Below, one piece after another: positions 36,099 to 47,385 of a stretch of 64,000 bases of DNA. Within the stretch, counting starts at the first letter, position 1. Each line of letters starts with the position of its first letter. The notes under the pieces were generated by a model, which saw only the letters and a program-made list of their open reading frames with translations, did not search any database and was not told where the DNA came from. This stretch comes from Lysinibacillus parviboronicapiens. GTDB lineage: Bacteria; Bacillota; Bacilli; Bacillales_A; Planococcaceae. The position numbers were made by a program, and so were the translations under genes. Where the stretch lies: the NCBI RefSeq assembly GCF_003049575.1, contig NZ_PYWI01000001.1:372001-436000 (forward strand), in the 5' to 3' direction.

Positions 36099-37625
36099 AT
36101 GTCAACATTGCAATTTTTAGCTGACGGCTTTGCAGTAGCTTTTCAATGGCAAAATTTGTTATTCGCTTTCGTCGGCGTTATAATTGGCACTGCAGTCGGG
36201 GTGCTTCCCGGAATAGGACCAATGAGTGGGGTTGCTCTGCTCATCCCAGTTACTGCTACACTTACCTCTGGACTCCCTACGGAAGCCGCTGCCGCAAGTT
36301 CTATCATTTTACTTGCAGGGGTATATTACGGCGCTATGTACGGTGGCTCCACAACTTCGATTCTGTTAAATACGCCTGGTGAATCTTCTTCTGTTGTGAC
36401 AACACTCGATGGTTATCAAATGGCTAAACAAGGTCGTGCCGGTAGTGCTCTTTCTATCGCAGCGATTGGCTCGTTTTGTGCAGGCATCATTGCATTACTT
36501 GGCCTTGTCCTATTAGCAAAGCCATTATCAAGTGTTGCATTAAAATTTGGCCCTGCTGAATATTTTTCATTAATGTTGCTAGGACTAGCGGCAGTTAGTG
36601 GACTTGCAGGGCGTTCAATTACAAAAGCGTTAATCATGACTGTGCTTGGTCTAATGCTAGGTACTGTCGGCATTGATGCAGTATCAGGTATTGAACGTTT
36701 TACATTTGGTCAACCAATGTTATTCTCAGGCATTGAATTTTTGACAATAGCGGTTGGTTTATTTGCCCTAGGAGAAGTATTCAAAACAATCCTTGAAAAA
36801 AGTGATGATGACGGGCAAATTGCCAAAATTAATCGCATTTTACCAACTAAACAAGATTTAAAAGATAGTGCAGTGCCAATTGCACGTGGCTCATTTCTAG
36901 GGTTCTTCATCGGTGTCTTACCAGGTGCTGGTGCTACTCTTGCCTCGTTCTTTTCTTATATTACCGAGAAAAAATTTAGTAAAACGCCAGAAAAATTCGG
37001 CAAAGGTCATATTGCTGGCGTAGCAGGACCTGAATCAGCAAACAATGCAGCTTCAGGTGGTGCCATGATTCCACTTCTAACTTTAGGTATCCCGGGTTCT
37101 GGTACTACCGCCATTTTAATGGGAGCGCTCATTATGTACAATATTCAGCCAGGTCCGTTATTATTTGATGAGCACCCTGAGGTTGCATGGGGTTTAATTG
37201 CCAGTATGTTTATTGGTAACTTAATGTTATTAGTTTTAAATATGCCACTTGTTCGTATTTTTGCAAAAGTAATTGAAACGCCTAAAAAATATCTTTTGCC
37301 TATCATTATCGCTATATCTTTCTTCGGTGTTTACGCAGTTCAATATACAACATTCGATTTATATTTATTACTCGCTTGCGGTCTACTTGGCTATCTCTTT
37401 GCTAAAAATGATTACCCAGTAGCACCTCTAGTACTTGCTCTTGTCTTGGGACCTATGATTGAAAATAATATGCGTCGTGCTTTAACTATCTCTAATGGGG
37501 ATTTTTCAATTTTCATGACAAAACCATTATCATTACTATTTTTAATAGTTGCCGTGTCTTGGTTACTAATACCACTATTTATGAAGATGCGTGGCAAAAA
37601 TGTCATAATAAATGAAGAAGAATAA
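36099..37625 (+). CDS. Tripartite tricarboxylate transporter, large membrane subunit TctA
   Basis: 508 aa, about twelve membrane helices. Family hallmarks: GVLPGIGPMSGVALLIP (about 33-49), GAMYGGSTTSILLNTPGE (about 78-95) and the repeated GVLPGAGATLASF and GIPGSGTTAILMG in the second half. Secondary transporter driven by an ion gradient, fed by TctC. Order TctC-B-A with a CitA/CitB-type system upstream is the classical arrangement. Confidence 0.94.
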   Translation: MSTLQFLADGFAVAFQWQNLLFAFVGVIIGTAVGVLPGIGPMSGVALLIPVTATLTSGLPTEAAAASSIILLAGVYYGAMYGGSTTSILLNTPGESSSVVTTLDGYQMAKQGRAGSALSIAAIGSFCAGIIALLGLVLLAKPLSSVALKFGPAEYFSLMLLGLAAVSGLAGRSITKALIMTVLGLMLGTVGIDAVSGIERFTFGQPMLFSGIEFLTIAVGLFALGEVFKTILEKSDDDGQIAKINRILPTKQDLKDSAVPIARGSFLGFFIGVLPGAGATLASFFSYITEKKFSKTPEKFGKGHIAGVAGPESANNAASGGAMIPLLTLGIPGSGTTAILMGALIMYNIQPGPLLFDEHPEVAWGLIASMFIGNLMLLVLNMPLVRIFAKVIETPKKYLLPIIIAISFFGVYAVQYTTFDLYLLLACGLLGYLFAKNDYPVAPLVLALVLGPMIENNMRRALTISNGDFSIFMTKPLSLLFLIVAVSWLLIPLFMKMRGKNVIINEEE

Positions 37626-37626
37626 A

Positions 37627-37663
37627 AAAGAGTGGAGAGAACTTATTTCTCTTCACTCTTTAT
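37627..37663. terminator. Bidirectional terminator, tctA / SDR gene
   Basis: AAAGAGTGGAGAGAA pairs with TTCTCTTCACTCTTT (one mismatch) around a 5-base loop. Confidence 0.87.
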
Positions 37664-37667
37664 GTAT

Positions 37668-38450
37668 CTATAATGCGTGTCCTGAACCACCATCGATATT
37701 AACGGACGTTCCTGTCACATAGCTTGCTGCATCTGATACTAAAAAAGTAATAACATTCGCTGCTTCCTGGGTGTCTCCAACACGGCCTAATGGAATGGAT
37801 TGACCAACTTTCCGAGAATAATCTTCCCATGATAGTTCAGACGCTTCACTTTTCCAACGATTCTCAATTTGATCACTGCGAATTAATCCAATACAAACTG
37901 AGTTTACACGAATATTATCTTTTCCTAAGTCTTTGCTCATAGCCTTCGTTAAAGCAAGCCCTGCGGCACGACTTACAGTAGTCGGGAGCGAACTTGCTGG
38001 TGGCGTTTTTGCCATAACCGCTGTTACATTGACGATTGCTCCACCACCGACCTTACGCATATGTGGCACAGCATATTTCGAACAGTTAATGGCACCAAAC
38101 ACTTTTAAGTCTAAATCAGACTGCCATACTTCACCGCTAACCGCTTCAAAAGGATTGGCTGATGCTGTACCAGCATTGTTAATGACAATATCAATGCGTC
38201 CATAATGCTCCACTGTTCGCTCTATTAACCTCTTACAATCCTTTTCTTTCGTAATATCAGTAGGTATGAATAAAACATCTTCGCCCGTTTCGTTTTTAAT
38301 ACAACTCGCTGCTACTTGTAGCTGTTTTTCCCCTCGTGCACATAGTACAACTTTTGCACCTTCTTTGACTAGCTGCATCGCAGTATAATAACCGATGCCT
38401 TTACTTGAACCTGTTATAACTGCTACTTTGCCCTCTAAGTTTAATTCCAT
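37668..38450 (-). CDS. Divergent SDR-family oxidoreductase lacking YxxxK
   Basis: 260 aa. Rossmann motif TGSSKGIG (13-20), NNAG (91-94), and C-terminal TGTSVNIDGG are classical SDR. The catalytic residues are not: the Ser position is Ala144 (NVTA) and the Tyr/Lys of YxxxK are Thr157 and Arg161 (TTVSR). Some SDR subfamilies share such changes and bind NAD(P) without standard chemistry or with a different one. AGAGGTGATG site before ATG. Alone between tctA and pdhD; role unknown. Confidence 0.88.
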   Translation of the reverse strand: MELNLEGKVAVITGSSKGIGYYTAMQLVKEGAKVVLCARGEKQLQVAASCIKNETGEDVLFIPTDITKEKDCKRLIERTVEHYGRIDIVINNAGTASANPFEAVSGEVWQSDLDLKVFGAINCSKYAVPHMRKVGGGAIVNVTAVMAKTPPASSLPTTVSRAAGLALTKAMSKDLGKDNIRVNSVCIGLIRSDQIENRWKSEASELSWEDYSRKVGQSIPLGRVGDTQEAANVITFLVSDAASYVTGTSVNIDGGSGHAL

Positions 38451-38524
38451 TTCTTCATCACCTCTATATTATTAGAATATTCATTCTACATATTTACTGT
38501 ATCAAAATTACATGTAATATACAA

Positions 38525-38565
38525 AAAAACGACTATAAAGCGAATATGCTTTATAGTCGTTTCAA
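38525..38565 (-). terminator. Terminator of the pdh operon
   Basis: AAACGACTATAAAGC pairs perfectly with GCTTTATAGTCGTTT; T-run on the minus strand, just after pdhD. Confidence 0.92.
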
Positions 38566-38575
38566 CTGTTTCTAA

Positions 38576-39991
38576 TTATTTTTTAGCTAAAATATGGATT
38601 GGGTTGCCTAGTAAAACTTCAGCAGTTTCCATTGTGATTTCACCTAATGTTGGGTGAGCATGAATAGTTAATGAGATATCTTCAGCAGTCATGCCGCCTT
38701 CAATTGCTAAGCCCATTTCAGCGATCATATCAGATGCACCAGCACCAACAATTTGAGCACCAATTAATAAGCCGTCTTCTTTACGAGCAACTAGCTTCAC
38801 GAAACCTTCTGATTGATTTAATGCAAGAGCACGACCATTTGCTGCGAATGGGAATTTCGCTGCAGTATACTCGATACCTTCCTCTTTAGCTTGTTCTTCA
38901 TTGTAACCAACAGTTGCCATTTCTGGATCTGTGAAGCATACAGCAGGAACAGCTAAATAATCAACGATTGATTTTTCACCAGCGATTGCTTCAGCCGCAA
39001 TTTTACCTTCATAAGAAGCTTTATGTGCAAGCTGAGGACCTGCTACGATATCACCGATTGCATAGATGTTCGGAATATTTGTACGACATTGTTTGTCGAC
39101 ATTAATAAGACCACGTTCACCGAATTCAATACCGATTTCAGCAAGACCCATCTCATCTGTATTTGGACGACGACCAACAGTAACTAAAACGTAATCAGCT
39201 TCAACTTTTTTCTCTTCTCCGCCTACTTCGTATGTTACTACTACGCCGTTTTCTGTTTCTTCAACGCCTTTTGCAGATGCGTTTACTTCAATTTCAACGC
39301 CTTTCTTTTTAAGGCCTTTTTTCACGATTTGTGTCATTTGTTTCTCGAAGCCAGCTAAAATATCTTTGCCGCCTTCAATAATTGTAACTTGTGAGCCAAG
39401 GTTAGCAAAAGCAGAGCCTAGCTCTGTACCAATATAACCGCCACCAATAACGACTAATTTACCAGGTACTTCTTGTAAAGAAAGAGCGCCAGTGGAGTTT
39501 AGTACACGATCAGTGAATTTAAATGTTGGAATTTCAACTGGACGAGAACCTGTTGCTAAAATCACATTGTTAAATGTGTAAGTTTGAGCAGATTCACCAT
39601 TGATGATACGCACTGAATGAGCGTCTACGAAATAAGCTTCACCTTTTACAATTTCAACTTTATTGCCTTTAAGTAAGCCTTCAACACCGCCAGTTAATTT
39701 TTTAACAACGCTGTCTTTAAATGCTTGTGCTTTTGAGAAGTCTAATTTCACGTCAGAAGCGACGATACCCATGTCATCTGAATGCTTAGCTTGTTCAAAA
39801 CGGTGCCCTACTGAAATTAATGCTTTTGATGGGATACAACCAACGTTTAAGCACACACCACCAATTACATCTTTCTCAACGATTGTTACTTTTTGGCCAG
39901 TTTGTGCTGCACGAATTGCTGCTACATATCCTCCAGGACCTGAACCAATGACAAGAGTATCTGTTTCGATTGGGAAATCTCCTACTACCAT
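38576..39991 (-). CDS. pdhD: Dihydrolipoyl dehydrogenase (E3, PdhD)
   Basis: 471 aa. FAD-binding [15 protein letters not shown], redox disulfide [10 protein letters not shown] (about 46-55), NAD-binding [10 protein letters not shown], and C-terminal HAHPTLGE with the catalytic His-Glu pair. Reoxidises lipoyl groups of the pyruvate dehydrogenase complex and makes NADH; probably shared with the other 2-oxoacid complexes. Last gene of pdhABCD. Confidence 0.96.
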   Translation of the reverse strand: MVVGDFPIETDTLVIGSGPGGYVAAIRAAQTGQKVTIVEKDVIGGVCLNVGCIPSKALISVGHRFEQAKHSDDMGIVASDVKLDFSKAQAFKDSVVKKLTGGVEGLLKGNKVEIVKGEAYFVDAHSVRIINGESAQTYTFNNVILATGSRPVEIPTFKFTDRVLNSTGALSLQEVPGKLVVIGGGYIGTELGSAFANLGSQVTIIEGGKDILAGFEKQMTQIVKKGLKKKGVEIEVNASAKGVEETENGVVVTYEVGGEEKKVEADYVLVTVGRRPNTDEMGLAEIGIEFGERGLINVDKQCRTNIPNIYAIGDIVAGPQLAHKASYEGKIAAEAIAGEKSIVDYLAVPAVCFTDPEMATVGYNEEQAKEEGIEYTAAKFPFAANGRALALNQSEGFVKLVARKEDGLLIGAQIVGAGASDMIAEMGLAIEGGMTAEDISLTIHAHPTLGEITMETAEVLLGNPIHILAKK

Positions 39992-39996
39992 TTTTG

Positions 39997-41343
39997 TTAC
40001 GCCTCCATTAATAATAATTCTGGCTCACTTAACAAACGCTTTAAGTGATTTAAAGCATTTTGCGCAGTGGCTCCATCGATCATACGATGATCAAAGCTCA
40101 ATGATAATGCTAACACAGGTGCAGCTACAATTTCACCATTTTTTATTACAGGTTTCTCTGAAATTCGACCAATACCTAGTATTGCGACTTCAGGATGATT
40201 AATAACAGGTGTGAACCATTGTCCTCCAGCTGAGCCAATGTTCGTGATAGACATTGATGCACCTTTCATTTCATGTTGAGCAAGCTTGCCATCACGAGCT
40301 TTTGTCGCTAGTTCATTAATTTCATTTGATACCGCAAATACTGATTTACGATCCGCATGTTTAATGACTGGTACAAGTAAGCCTTTTTCTGTATCTGCTG
40401 CAATACCAATATTGTAGTAATGCTTTTGAATAATTTCTTGTGTTGCATCATCTAATGAGCGGTTAAATTCAGGGAACTCGCGCAAAGTTGAAATAAGCGC
40501 TTTTACTACATATGGTAAGTACGTTAATTTCACACCTTTTTCAGCAGCGATATCTTTGAATTTTTTGCGATGAGCTACAAGTGCTGTCACATCGACTTCA
40601 TCCATTAGTGTAACATGAGGAGCCGTTTGTTTCGAGTGTACCATCGCTTTTGCAATCGCTTTTCGAATACCAGACATTTTTTCACGTGTCTCAGGGAATT
40701 CACCTTCAAGAACCACTGGAGCTGTTGGCACTGATTGTTGTTGAGCATTTGCTTCATCTTGTGCCACTGGCGCTTCCTCAGCCTGTACTGCTCCACCACC
40801 ATTTAAGAAATTCTCGATATCTTCTTTTAAAATACGACCATTTTTGCCTGTACCTGCAACTTCACGAATATTTACATCATTGTCTCGTGCAAATTTACGA
40901 ACTGAAGGCATTGCAATAATACGCTTAGTACTATCAGCAGCTTCTTCTTTTACAGTCGTTTCTTCTTTTACTGGCGCTTCTTCCTTAGCAGGTGCTTTTG
41001 CAACATCTTGACCAGCCTCAGCAGTTGCCTGTACTTGTGCTTCTGTTTTAGCATCGGACTTCGCTTCTGCATGGTCGTCACCTTTTAATTTTAAATCTTC
41101 GTAGCCAGGAGCATCGAAACGAATTAATACATCGCCAACAACAGCTACTGTACCTTCTTTTACTAATACTTCCTCTACTTTACCTTCAACTGGTGACGGG
41201 ATCTCTACGACCGCTTTATCATTTTGAACTTCACAAAGAATATCGTCTTCTTTCACTGTATCCCCAGCTTTAACGAACCATTTTACGATTTCTCCTTCGT
41301 GAATACCCTCGCCAATATCTGGTAATCTGAATTCAAATGCCAT
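39997..41343 (-). CDS. pdhC: Pyruvate dehydrogenase E2 (dihydrolipoyl acetyltransferase)
   Basis: 448 aa from the ATG at 41343 (AAAGGATGG upstream); the upstream frame lacks a site. One lipoyl domain (2-80, lipoyl Lys in QNDKAVVEI), Ala/Glu/Lys-rich linker, peripheral-subunit-binding domain ([15 protein letters not shown], about 135-170), second linker, and catalytic core with [10 protein letters not shown] (about 415-424). Forms the core of the complex and passes acetyl to CoA. Confidence 0.95.
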   Translation of the reverse strand: MAFEFRLPDIGEGIHEGEIVKWFVKAGDTVKEDDILCEVQNDKAVVEIPSPVEGKVEEVLVKEGTVAVVGDVLIRFDAPGYEDLKLKGDDHAEAKSDAKTEAQVQATAEAGQDVAKAPAKEEAPVKEETTVKEEAADSTKRIIAMPSVRKFARDNDVNIREVAGTGKNGRILKEDIENFLNGGGAVQAEEAPVAQDEANAQQQSVPTAPVVLEGEFPETREKMSGIRKAIAKAMVHSKQTAPHVTLMDEVDVTALVAHRKKFKDIAAEKGVKLTYLPYVVKALISTLREFPEFNRSLDDATQEIIQKHYYNIGIAADTEKGLLVPVIKHADRKSVFAVSNEINELATKARDGKLAQHEMKGASMSITNIGSAGGQWFTPVINHPEVAILGIGRISEKPVIKNGEIVAAPVLALSLSFDHRMIDGATAQNALNHLKRLLSEPELLLMEA

Positions 41344-41390
41344 GTGTACCCATCCTTTCTCTTTGCTCTTCATCAAATTTGCAAGCTACA

Positions 41391-42368
41391 TTAGAATGTT
41401 AAAACTTTTTTCGCTGTTTCCATTACATCTTTATAGTTCGGTAACCAAACACCTTCAGCTTGTGGGAATGGGTACACTGTATCTGGTGCTGCTACACGAA
41501 GTACAGGTGCTTCTAAACTTAAAATTGCACGCTCTGTAATTTCAGCTACAACATTCGCAGCAATACCTGCTTGTTTTTGTGCTTCTTGCACAACAATTGC
41601 ACGACCTGTTTTTTCGACTGAAGCAATGATTGTTTCAATGTCGATTGGTTGAATAGTACGTAAATCAATAACTTCTACAGAGTGACCTTCTTTTTCAAGT
41701 TCTTCTGCTGCCTTTAAGCTTTCATGTACCATTAGACCATATGCAACGATTGTTAAATCTTTACCTTCACGTTTTACATCAGCTTTTCCTAGTGGAATTG
41801 TGTATGCTTCCTCGGGTACCTCTTCACGGAACGAACGATATAATTTTAAATGCTCTAAGAAAATAACTGGATTATCATTGCGAATAGAAGAAATCAGTAA
41901 TCCTTTAGCATCGTATGGTGTGGATGGTACAACAACAGTTAATCCTGGTTGTGCTGTCATTAAGCTCTCTAAACTATCTGAGTGCATTTCTGGCGTATGT
42001 ACGCCACCACCGAATGGTGAACGAATAGTTACAGGAGCATTGTATACACCACCACTACGGTAGCTCATACGCGCTAATTGACCGCTGATTGAATCCATAA
42101 CTTCATAGACGAAGCCGAAAAATTGAATTTCAGGAACTGGTCGGAAACCTTCTAGAGAAAGACCAATCGCTAAGCCACCAATACCAGACTCTGCTAATGG
42201 TGTATCGAATACTCGATCAACACCAAATTCTTTTTGTAGGCCTTCAGTTGCGCGGAATACCCCACCGTTGACACCTACATCTTCTCCGAATACAAGAACG
42301 TTTTCATCGTTCTTTAATTCTGTGCGAAGTGCATCTGTAATTGCTTGAATCATCGTCATTTGTGCCAT
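41391..42368 (-). CDS. pdhB: Pyruvate dehydrogenase E1 beta
   Basis: 325 aa, transketolase pyrimidine-binding and C-terminal domains. [17 protein letters not shown], with the Glu that activates thiamine diphosphate, and [17 protein letters not shown]. Pairs with PdhA. Start 4 bases after the pdhA stop; GGAG lies inside the pdhA end. Confidence 0.95.
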   Translation of the reverse strand: MAQMTMIQAITDALRTELKNDENVLVFGEDVGVNGGVFRATEGLQKEFGVDRVFDTPLAESGIGGLAIGLSLEGFRPVPEIQFFGFVYEVMDSISGQLARMSYRSGGVYNAPVTIRSPFGGGVHTPEMHSDSLESLMTAQPGLTVVVPSTPYDAKGLLISSIRNDNPVIFLEHLKLYRSFREEVPEEAYTIPLGKADVKREGKDLTIVAYGLMVHESLKAAEELEKEGHSVEVIDLRTIQPIDIETIIASVEKTGRAIVVQEAQKQAGIAANVVAEITERAILSLEAPVLRVAAPDTVYPFPQAEGVWLPNYKDVMETAKKVLTF

Positions 42369-42371
42369 AGG

Positions 42372-43884
<1,513 letters not shown>

Positions 43885-44442
43885 ATGATTTTAATGGATG
43901 ATATTATTCGCGAAGGCCATCCCACTTTACGCACAAAAGCTGAGGAAGTTAAATTTCCTTTATCTGAAGAAACACGCAAGCTTGCGGAAGACATGCTTCA
44001 ATACCTAAAAAACAGCCAAGATCCTGAAATTGCGGAAAAATATAATTTACGTGGTGGCATCGGTCTTGCAGCCAATCAAGTAAATAGTTTACATCGCATG
44101 TTTGCCCTACACGTGAAAGATGATAATGGCGAACAATTGAGCTTCACAGCGATTAACCCTAAAATAGTCAGTCATTCAGTGGAAAGCACATATATGACCG
44201 CTGGTGAAGGTTGCCTATCTGTTGATCGCAATGTACCTGGTTATGTGCCACGACATGCCCGCATTACGGTGAAGTTCAAAACAATTGACGGCGAAGAAAA
44301 AAAATTGCGCCTTAAAGGACTGGCAGCTATAGCATTCCAACATGAATTAGATCATCTAAATGGCGTCATGTTCTACGACCGCATTAACGAAAAAGATCCA
44401 TTTGCTGATATTCCCAATTCCGTACCTTACGAGCGTGACTAA
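43885..44442 (+). CDS. def: Peptide deformylase (DefB type)
   Basis: 185 aa. All three motifs: GGIGLAANQV (about 54-63), EGCLSV (about 109-114) and QHELDHL (about 153-159) with the metal-binding Cys and two His. Removes the N-formyl group from nascent proteins. The 185-aa size with insert fits the Gram-positive type II enzyme. Divergent from pdhA, as ykrB/defB in B. subtilis. Confidence 0.95.
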   Translation: MILMDDIIREGHPTLRTKAEEVKFPLSEETRKLAEDMLQYLKNSQDPEIAEKYNLRGGIGLAANQVNSLHRMFALHVKDDNGEQLSFTAINPKIVSHSVESTYMTAGEGCLSVDRNVPGYVPRHARITVKFKTIDGEEKKLRLKGLAAIAFQHELDHLNGVMFYDRINEKDPFADIPNSVPYERD

Positions 44443-44449
44443 AAACGCA

Positions 44450-44479
44450 ATGCAGTCTACCGTTGTAGGCTGCTTTTTT
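44450..44479 (+). terminator. Terminator of def
   Basis: GCAGTCTAC pairs with GTAGGCTGC (one wobble) around cgtt, then T-run. Confidence 0.8.
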
Positions 44480-44492
44480 AATTTCAAGCCAT

Positions 44493-44576
44493 CACTTTCT
44501 GCATCCTATCCTTCACTTTGTCAATTCTATCCGTCGCATTTTCAGTTCTAGCCGTCACTTTGTCTGTTCTATCCGG
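44493..44576. repeat. Four tandem imperfect 21-bp repeats
   Basis: Units begin at 44493, 44514, 44535 and 44556; each follows the pattern cactttgtcNNttctatccgt. The length is exactly 84 bases (4 x 21). Intergenic, between the def and phnX terminators. The period is a whole number of codons, but no start or ribosome site is present. Confidence 0.85.
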
Positions 44577-44622
44577 CTAATATTTATATACCCTAATTCA
44601 TAAGAAGTATTTGCCGAAAATG

Positions 44623-44670
44623 AAAAAGCCTTCATTGGTATGCGGCAAGCATCCTAGGAAGACTTTTTTA
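44623..44670 (-). terminator. Terminator of phnX remnant
   Basis: AAAAAGCCTTC pairs with GAAGACTTTTT around a 24-base loop, T-run on the minus strand. Confidence 0.65.
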
Positions 44671-44682
44671 ATAGCTTTTAAT

Positions 44683-45486
44683 TTACGCTAACACGGTTTC
44701 TTTTGTTAATCGTTCATTAATCTGTTCTATTAGTGTTGGCAGTGCCTTCATTGTTTGAATAGTATAATGTGCACCCGTTTCTTCAAAAATTCGCTTTGTT
44801 TTTGCCATCACGCTCTGTTGTTCCTCATCAGATAAAGCCATAAATTCTTGCACAGATAATCCCATTTCCGAGCTACCGATGATAACACCAACAGCCCACA
44901 CGCCTGCATTTAACGCTTCATGTATATCTGATGTTGTATCACCAACTTTAATAACTTGCTTTGTTGACTTTGTACCCAGCTTTTCCATATTTCTAAAAAT
45001 CATATACGGATACGGACGCCCTATATTCCCAACTAGATTGGCCGTTACCAAAAAATCCGGTTTATATCCTTTAATGGCTGCTTGGCTAGTCACTACATCC
45101 ATCATCGAATCCGTATATCCAGTAGTAGACCCTATTTGGATACCTGCTAATTTTAGTTGCTGAACCATATCTAACACATGTGGAATGGGATCTGTGTAGG
45201 TCGCTAATGATGCCATTAACTTCGACTCAAACTGCCCATAAAGCGCCTGCACATCCCCGTCCGAAAACACACGACCATATACTTTTTTCCATTCCTCACT
45301 TACTCTTGGCATCTCAAGCATTGTACGAATATGATCAATTTTCAACATGCCCATTGGCTTGCGTGCCTCTTCAAGTGACACGGATACACCAGCGTCTTCA
45401 AAAATAGTAAGAAAAACATTTACAGGGGCAAAGCAACCAAAATCAACAGTTGTACCAGCCCAATCTAATATTACAGTTTCAATTTT
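44683..45486 (-). pseudogene. phnX: phnX, phosphonoacetaldehyde hydrolase, start codon lost
   Basis: The frame opens at 45486 directly after TAG and reads KIETVILDWAGTTVDFG, the family N-terminus with nucleophile Asp, but there is no ATG/GTG/TTG before it. Downstream it is intact to 44683: EEARKPMGMLKIDHI (Lys for the Schiff base), GSTTGYT, VGDTTSDIHE. About 267 codons, the normal length. Splits phosphonoacetaldehyde to acetaldehyde and phosphate in 2-aminoethylphosphonate use. It could start at a rare ATT (second codon) or internally at GTG 45381, losing the active site; inactive is most likely. Next to transporter scraps of the same pathway. Confidence 0.8.
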
Positions 45487-45603
45487 CTAGATGACAAAGC
45501 CGGCTTTTTTCATTTCCCAGTAAAAACGGTCGAATGAAAAGTGCAATACTTCTAGCTTTCCCTGCACACTGTTCTAATGCATCAAATTTGGCAATAACAA
45601 AAT

Positions 45604-45681
45604 TCATCTGCAGGATGGTTATTAGTTCAAGTAATCATTAGCGAATATGGAGAAAAAGAAGGGCAACAAGTATTAGCTGAT
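45604..45681 (+). pseudogene. Scrap of an ABC substrate-binding protein gene
   Basis: 26 codons reading NSSAGWLLVQVIISEYGE then KEGQQVLAD. The S-S-A-G-W and Y-G-E-K-E-G pattern is that of iron(III)/2-aminoethylphosphonate-type binding proteins. It ends abruptly at the junction with the ATPase scrap on the other strand. Confidence 0.55.
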
Positions 45682-45887
45682 AGAGACACGTTGTTTTTGA
45701 CCACCCGACAACTCATGAATCTTTTTATGTAAGTGTGGCGTTAGTTCTAAAAACTCTATATATTCCTGAACTTCTGATTTTGACATTTTTTCTTTTTTAT
45801 TTTTCAATCCATATACGATGTTGTCATAAGCATTCAAATGTGGAAACAATGCAAAATCTTGAAAGACAATATTAAATCCTCGCTCTT
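45679..45887 (-). pseudogene. Scrap of an ABC transporter ATPase gene
   Basis: Reads RGFNIVFQDFALFPHLNAYD, then the signature LSGGQKQRVSI, and stops. Q-loop and signature are present; Walker A (upstream) and Walker B (downstream) are gone. The 5' side is cut by the MITE copy at 45887, the 3' side joins an inverted binding-protein scrap. PotA/PhnT-type sequence. Confidence 0.75.
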
Positions 45888-46134
45888 TAAGAAAGAGGAG
45901 CAAAGGTATTATTAAATTTTCGCTATCTAAAATGAAGAAAAATTTAGAAGAGAGCACTGGCACTAGTTGTTGGTATCGAAGGCGGCGACTCCTGGGGGAT
46001 TAGCGTTACGACTGAGACTACAGGCTCAGGCCACGCCCCCGGAAAGCGTCCGCCGTAGTGGACATCAACGTTCACAGCAAAAAAAAGTGTTAGATCGACA
46101 TCAGTCAATCTAACACTTTTTCTATTTTTCCCAA
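45887..46134. mobile_element. MITE-like element, copy 2 (truncated)
   Basis: About 248 bases nearly identical to 18167-18426 of copy 1, same orientation, including the GC-rich palindrome and the AAGTGTTAGATCGAC hairpin (one base changed in the right arm). The left inverted end is missing and the right one is barely recognisable. It interrupts the ATPase scrap. Confidence 0.8.
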
Positions 46135-46176
46135 ACTATTACATTTCAGAAAACTTATTCCTCATCTACGCTACCA

Positions 46177-46947
46177 TTAAATTATTTTTAACAGTCGCAT
46201 TATTTTCGCAAGTCCATCTTCATCTACATGATCGGCAATATGCGTTGCAGCTGCCTTTGCTTTTTCATGTCCATTCCCCATTGCTACACTCGTACCAACA
46301 GCTTGTAACATTTCTATATCATTTAGGCCATCTCCAAAAGCAATGGCATCCTCTAGTGTTAGCCCCATTTTCACCAGCAACTTTTCAATTCCAGCCGCCT
46401 TCGATCCACCTTTTGGCAAAATATCACAAGAATATTGATGCCAGCGTACAAATTGTACATTAGGGAATGTCTCACAATACAAAGGTTCATCTTTTTCTTC
46501 CATAAAGATGAGTGTTTGATAAACATTGTGCTGCATATAATAAGATGAGTCTAATGCTGGGTATGGATATTTTAATGTATTCAAGCTCGCCGCTACCATC
46601 TCATTATTTCCGACCGAAGCAATCATTTGTTTATCATCTAAAAAAACAACTGGTTCATTGCGGGCTTCCCCAAAGGCAATAATATGTGCAAGCTCTTCTT
46701 TCTCAATACCATTTGCATAGACAACCTCACCACGATAGACAACATATTGTCCGTTAAACGTCACGTACGTGTTGATATCAAGCTCGTCTAACAATGGTTG
46801 AATCATAAATGGAGCGCGTCCAGTCGCAATGGCGATTTCATAACCTTTCCGTCGAGCTTCTAATAAAGCTTCTTTCGCAGAAGCAGGCAACAACTTATCA
46901 CTGTTGTAAAGCGTACCATCTACATCAAAAAATAAAATTTTTTTCAT
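46177..46947 (-). CDS. ykrA: HAD-family Cof-type phosphatase, YkrA-like
   Basis: 256 aa from ATG 46947 (AAAGGAA upstream). HAD motif I FFDVDGTLYN (about 5-14), motif II ATGRAPF, motif III Lys, motif IV GDGLNDIEML (about 205-214), with the IIB cap of Cof proteins. Dephosphorylates small phosphates such as sugar phosphates or flavin; exact substrate unknown. In B. subtilis ykrA lies beside rpoY-rnjA and defB, as here. Confidence 0.9.
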   Translation of the reverse strand: MKKILFFDVDGTLYNSDKLLPASAKEALLEARRKGYEIAIATGRAPFMIQPLLDELDINTYVTFNGQYVVYRGEVVYANGIEKEELAHIIAFGEARNEPVVFLDDKQMIASVGNNEMVAASLNTLKYPYPALDSSYYMQHNVYQTLIFMEEKDEPLYCETFPNVQFVRWHQYSCDILPKGGSKAAGIEKLLVKMGLTLEDAIAFGDGLNDIEMLQAVGTSVAMGNGHEKAKAAATHIADHVDEDGLAKIMRLLKII

Positions 46948-46992
46948 TATATAATTCCTTTCATTATGTATGGTCATGCAAAGGTTAAGTAC

Positions 46993-47021
46993 TTTACACA
47001 AGCATCGTTTTTAATTATAAT
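46993..47021 (+). promoter_or_regulatory. Near-consensus promoter of the microprotein gene
   Basis: TTTACA, 17-base spacer, perfect TATAAT. Expected start about 47028, right at the ribosome site. Confidence 0.8.
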
Positions 47022-47042
47022 GATCCTAAGGAGTGATGTGCC

Positions 47043-47120
47043 ATGCTGAAGAAACTAAAGCAAAAATTGTTGAAGCAACTTCGCGGCCTACTCGGAAAAG
47101 GAAAAAAATCAATTGCCTAA
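47043..47120 (+). CDS. 25-residue strongly cationic microprotein
   Basis: ATG 47043, 25 codons, TAA 47118. AAGGAGTGATG ends 4 bases before the ATG. Eight Lys and one Arg among 25 residues and no acidic residue: net about +9. Residues 2-17 alternate Leu pairs with Lys/Gln pairs and would form an amphipathic helix; 18-22 is Gly/Lys-rich. Framed by its own promoter (46993-47021) and terminator (47126-47150), so it is a complete small unit between ykrA and rpoY. Could be a membrane-active peptide, an RNA- or ribosome-binding peptide, or a small RNA that happens to encode it. No family recognised. Confidence 0.7.
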   Translation: MLKKLKQKLLKQLRGLLGKGKKSIA

Positions 47121-47125
47121 CATTT

Positions 47126-47153
47126 GCCCTTCATTATTTGAAGGGCTTTTCTT
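47126..47153 (+). terminator. Terminator of the microprotein gene
   Basis: GCCCTTCA pairs with TGAAGGGC around a 5-base loop, then TTTTCTTT. Confidence 0.85.
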
Positions 47154-47385
47154 TATTTTAAAGTAGCTGCGTGATAATATATAGGAAATGCATTTATTTG
47201 GCTATGCGCAACCACTGTCTCATTGCTTTTCATGAATAGTGCAAGATTGAAGTTCTGAGATACAAGAAAGTCAAACGCCCATTTCTCCATTAGTATACTA
47301 GAAATTTGCGATTTTTTCTTGTAGTACGTGTGTGGTAATAGACAAAGGTGCAATAATAATGTACGCAATCAAAGGAGAGCAAACT

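Noticed and set aside
47153..47368. Minus-strand 71-codon frame antisense to the rpoY leader
   Set aside because: No ribosome site; it overlaps the microprotein terminator and the rpoY upstream region.
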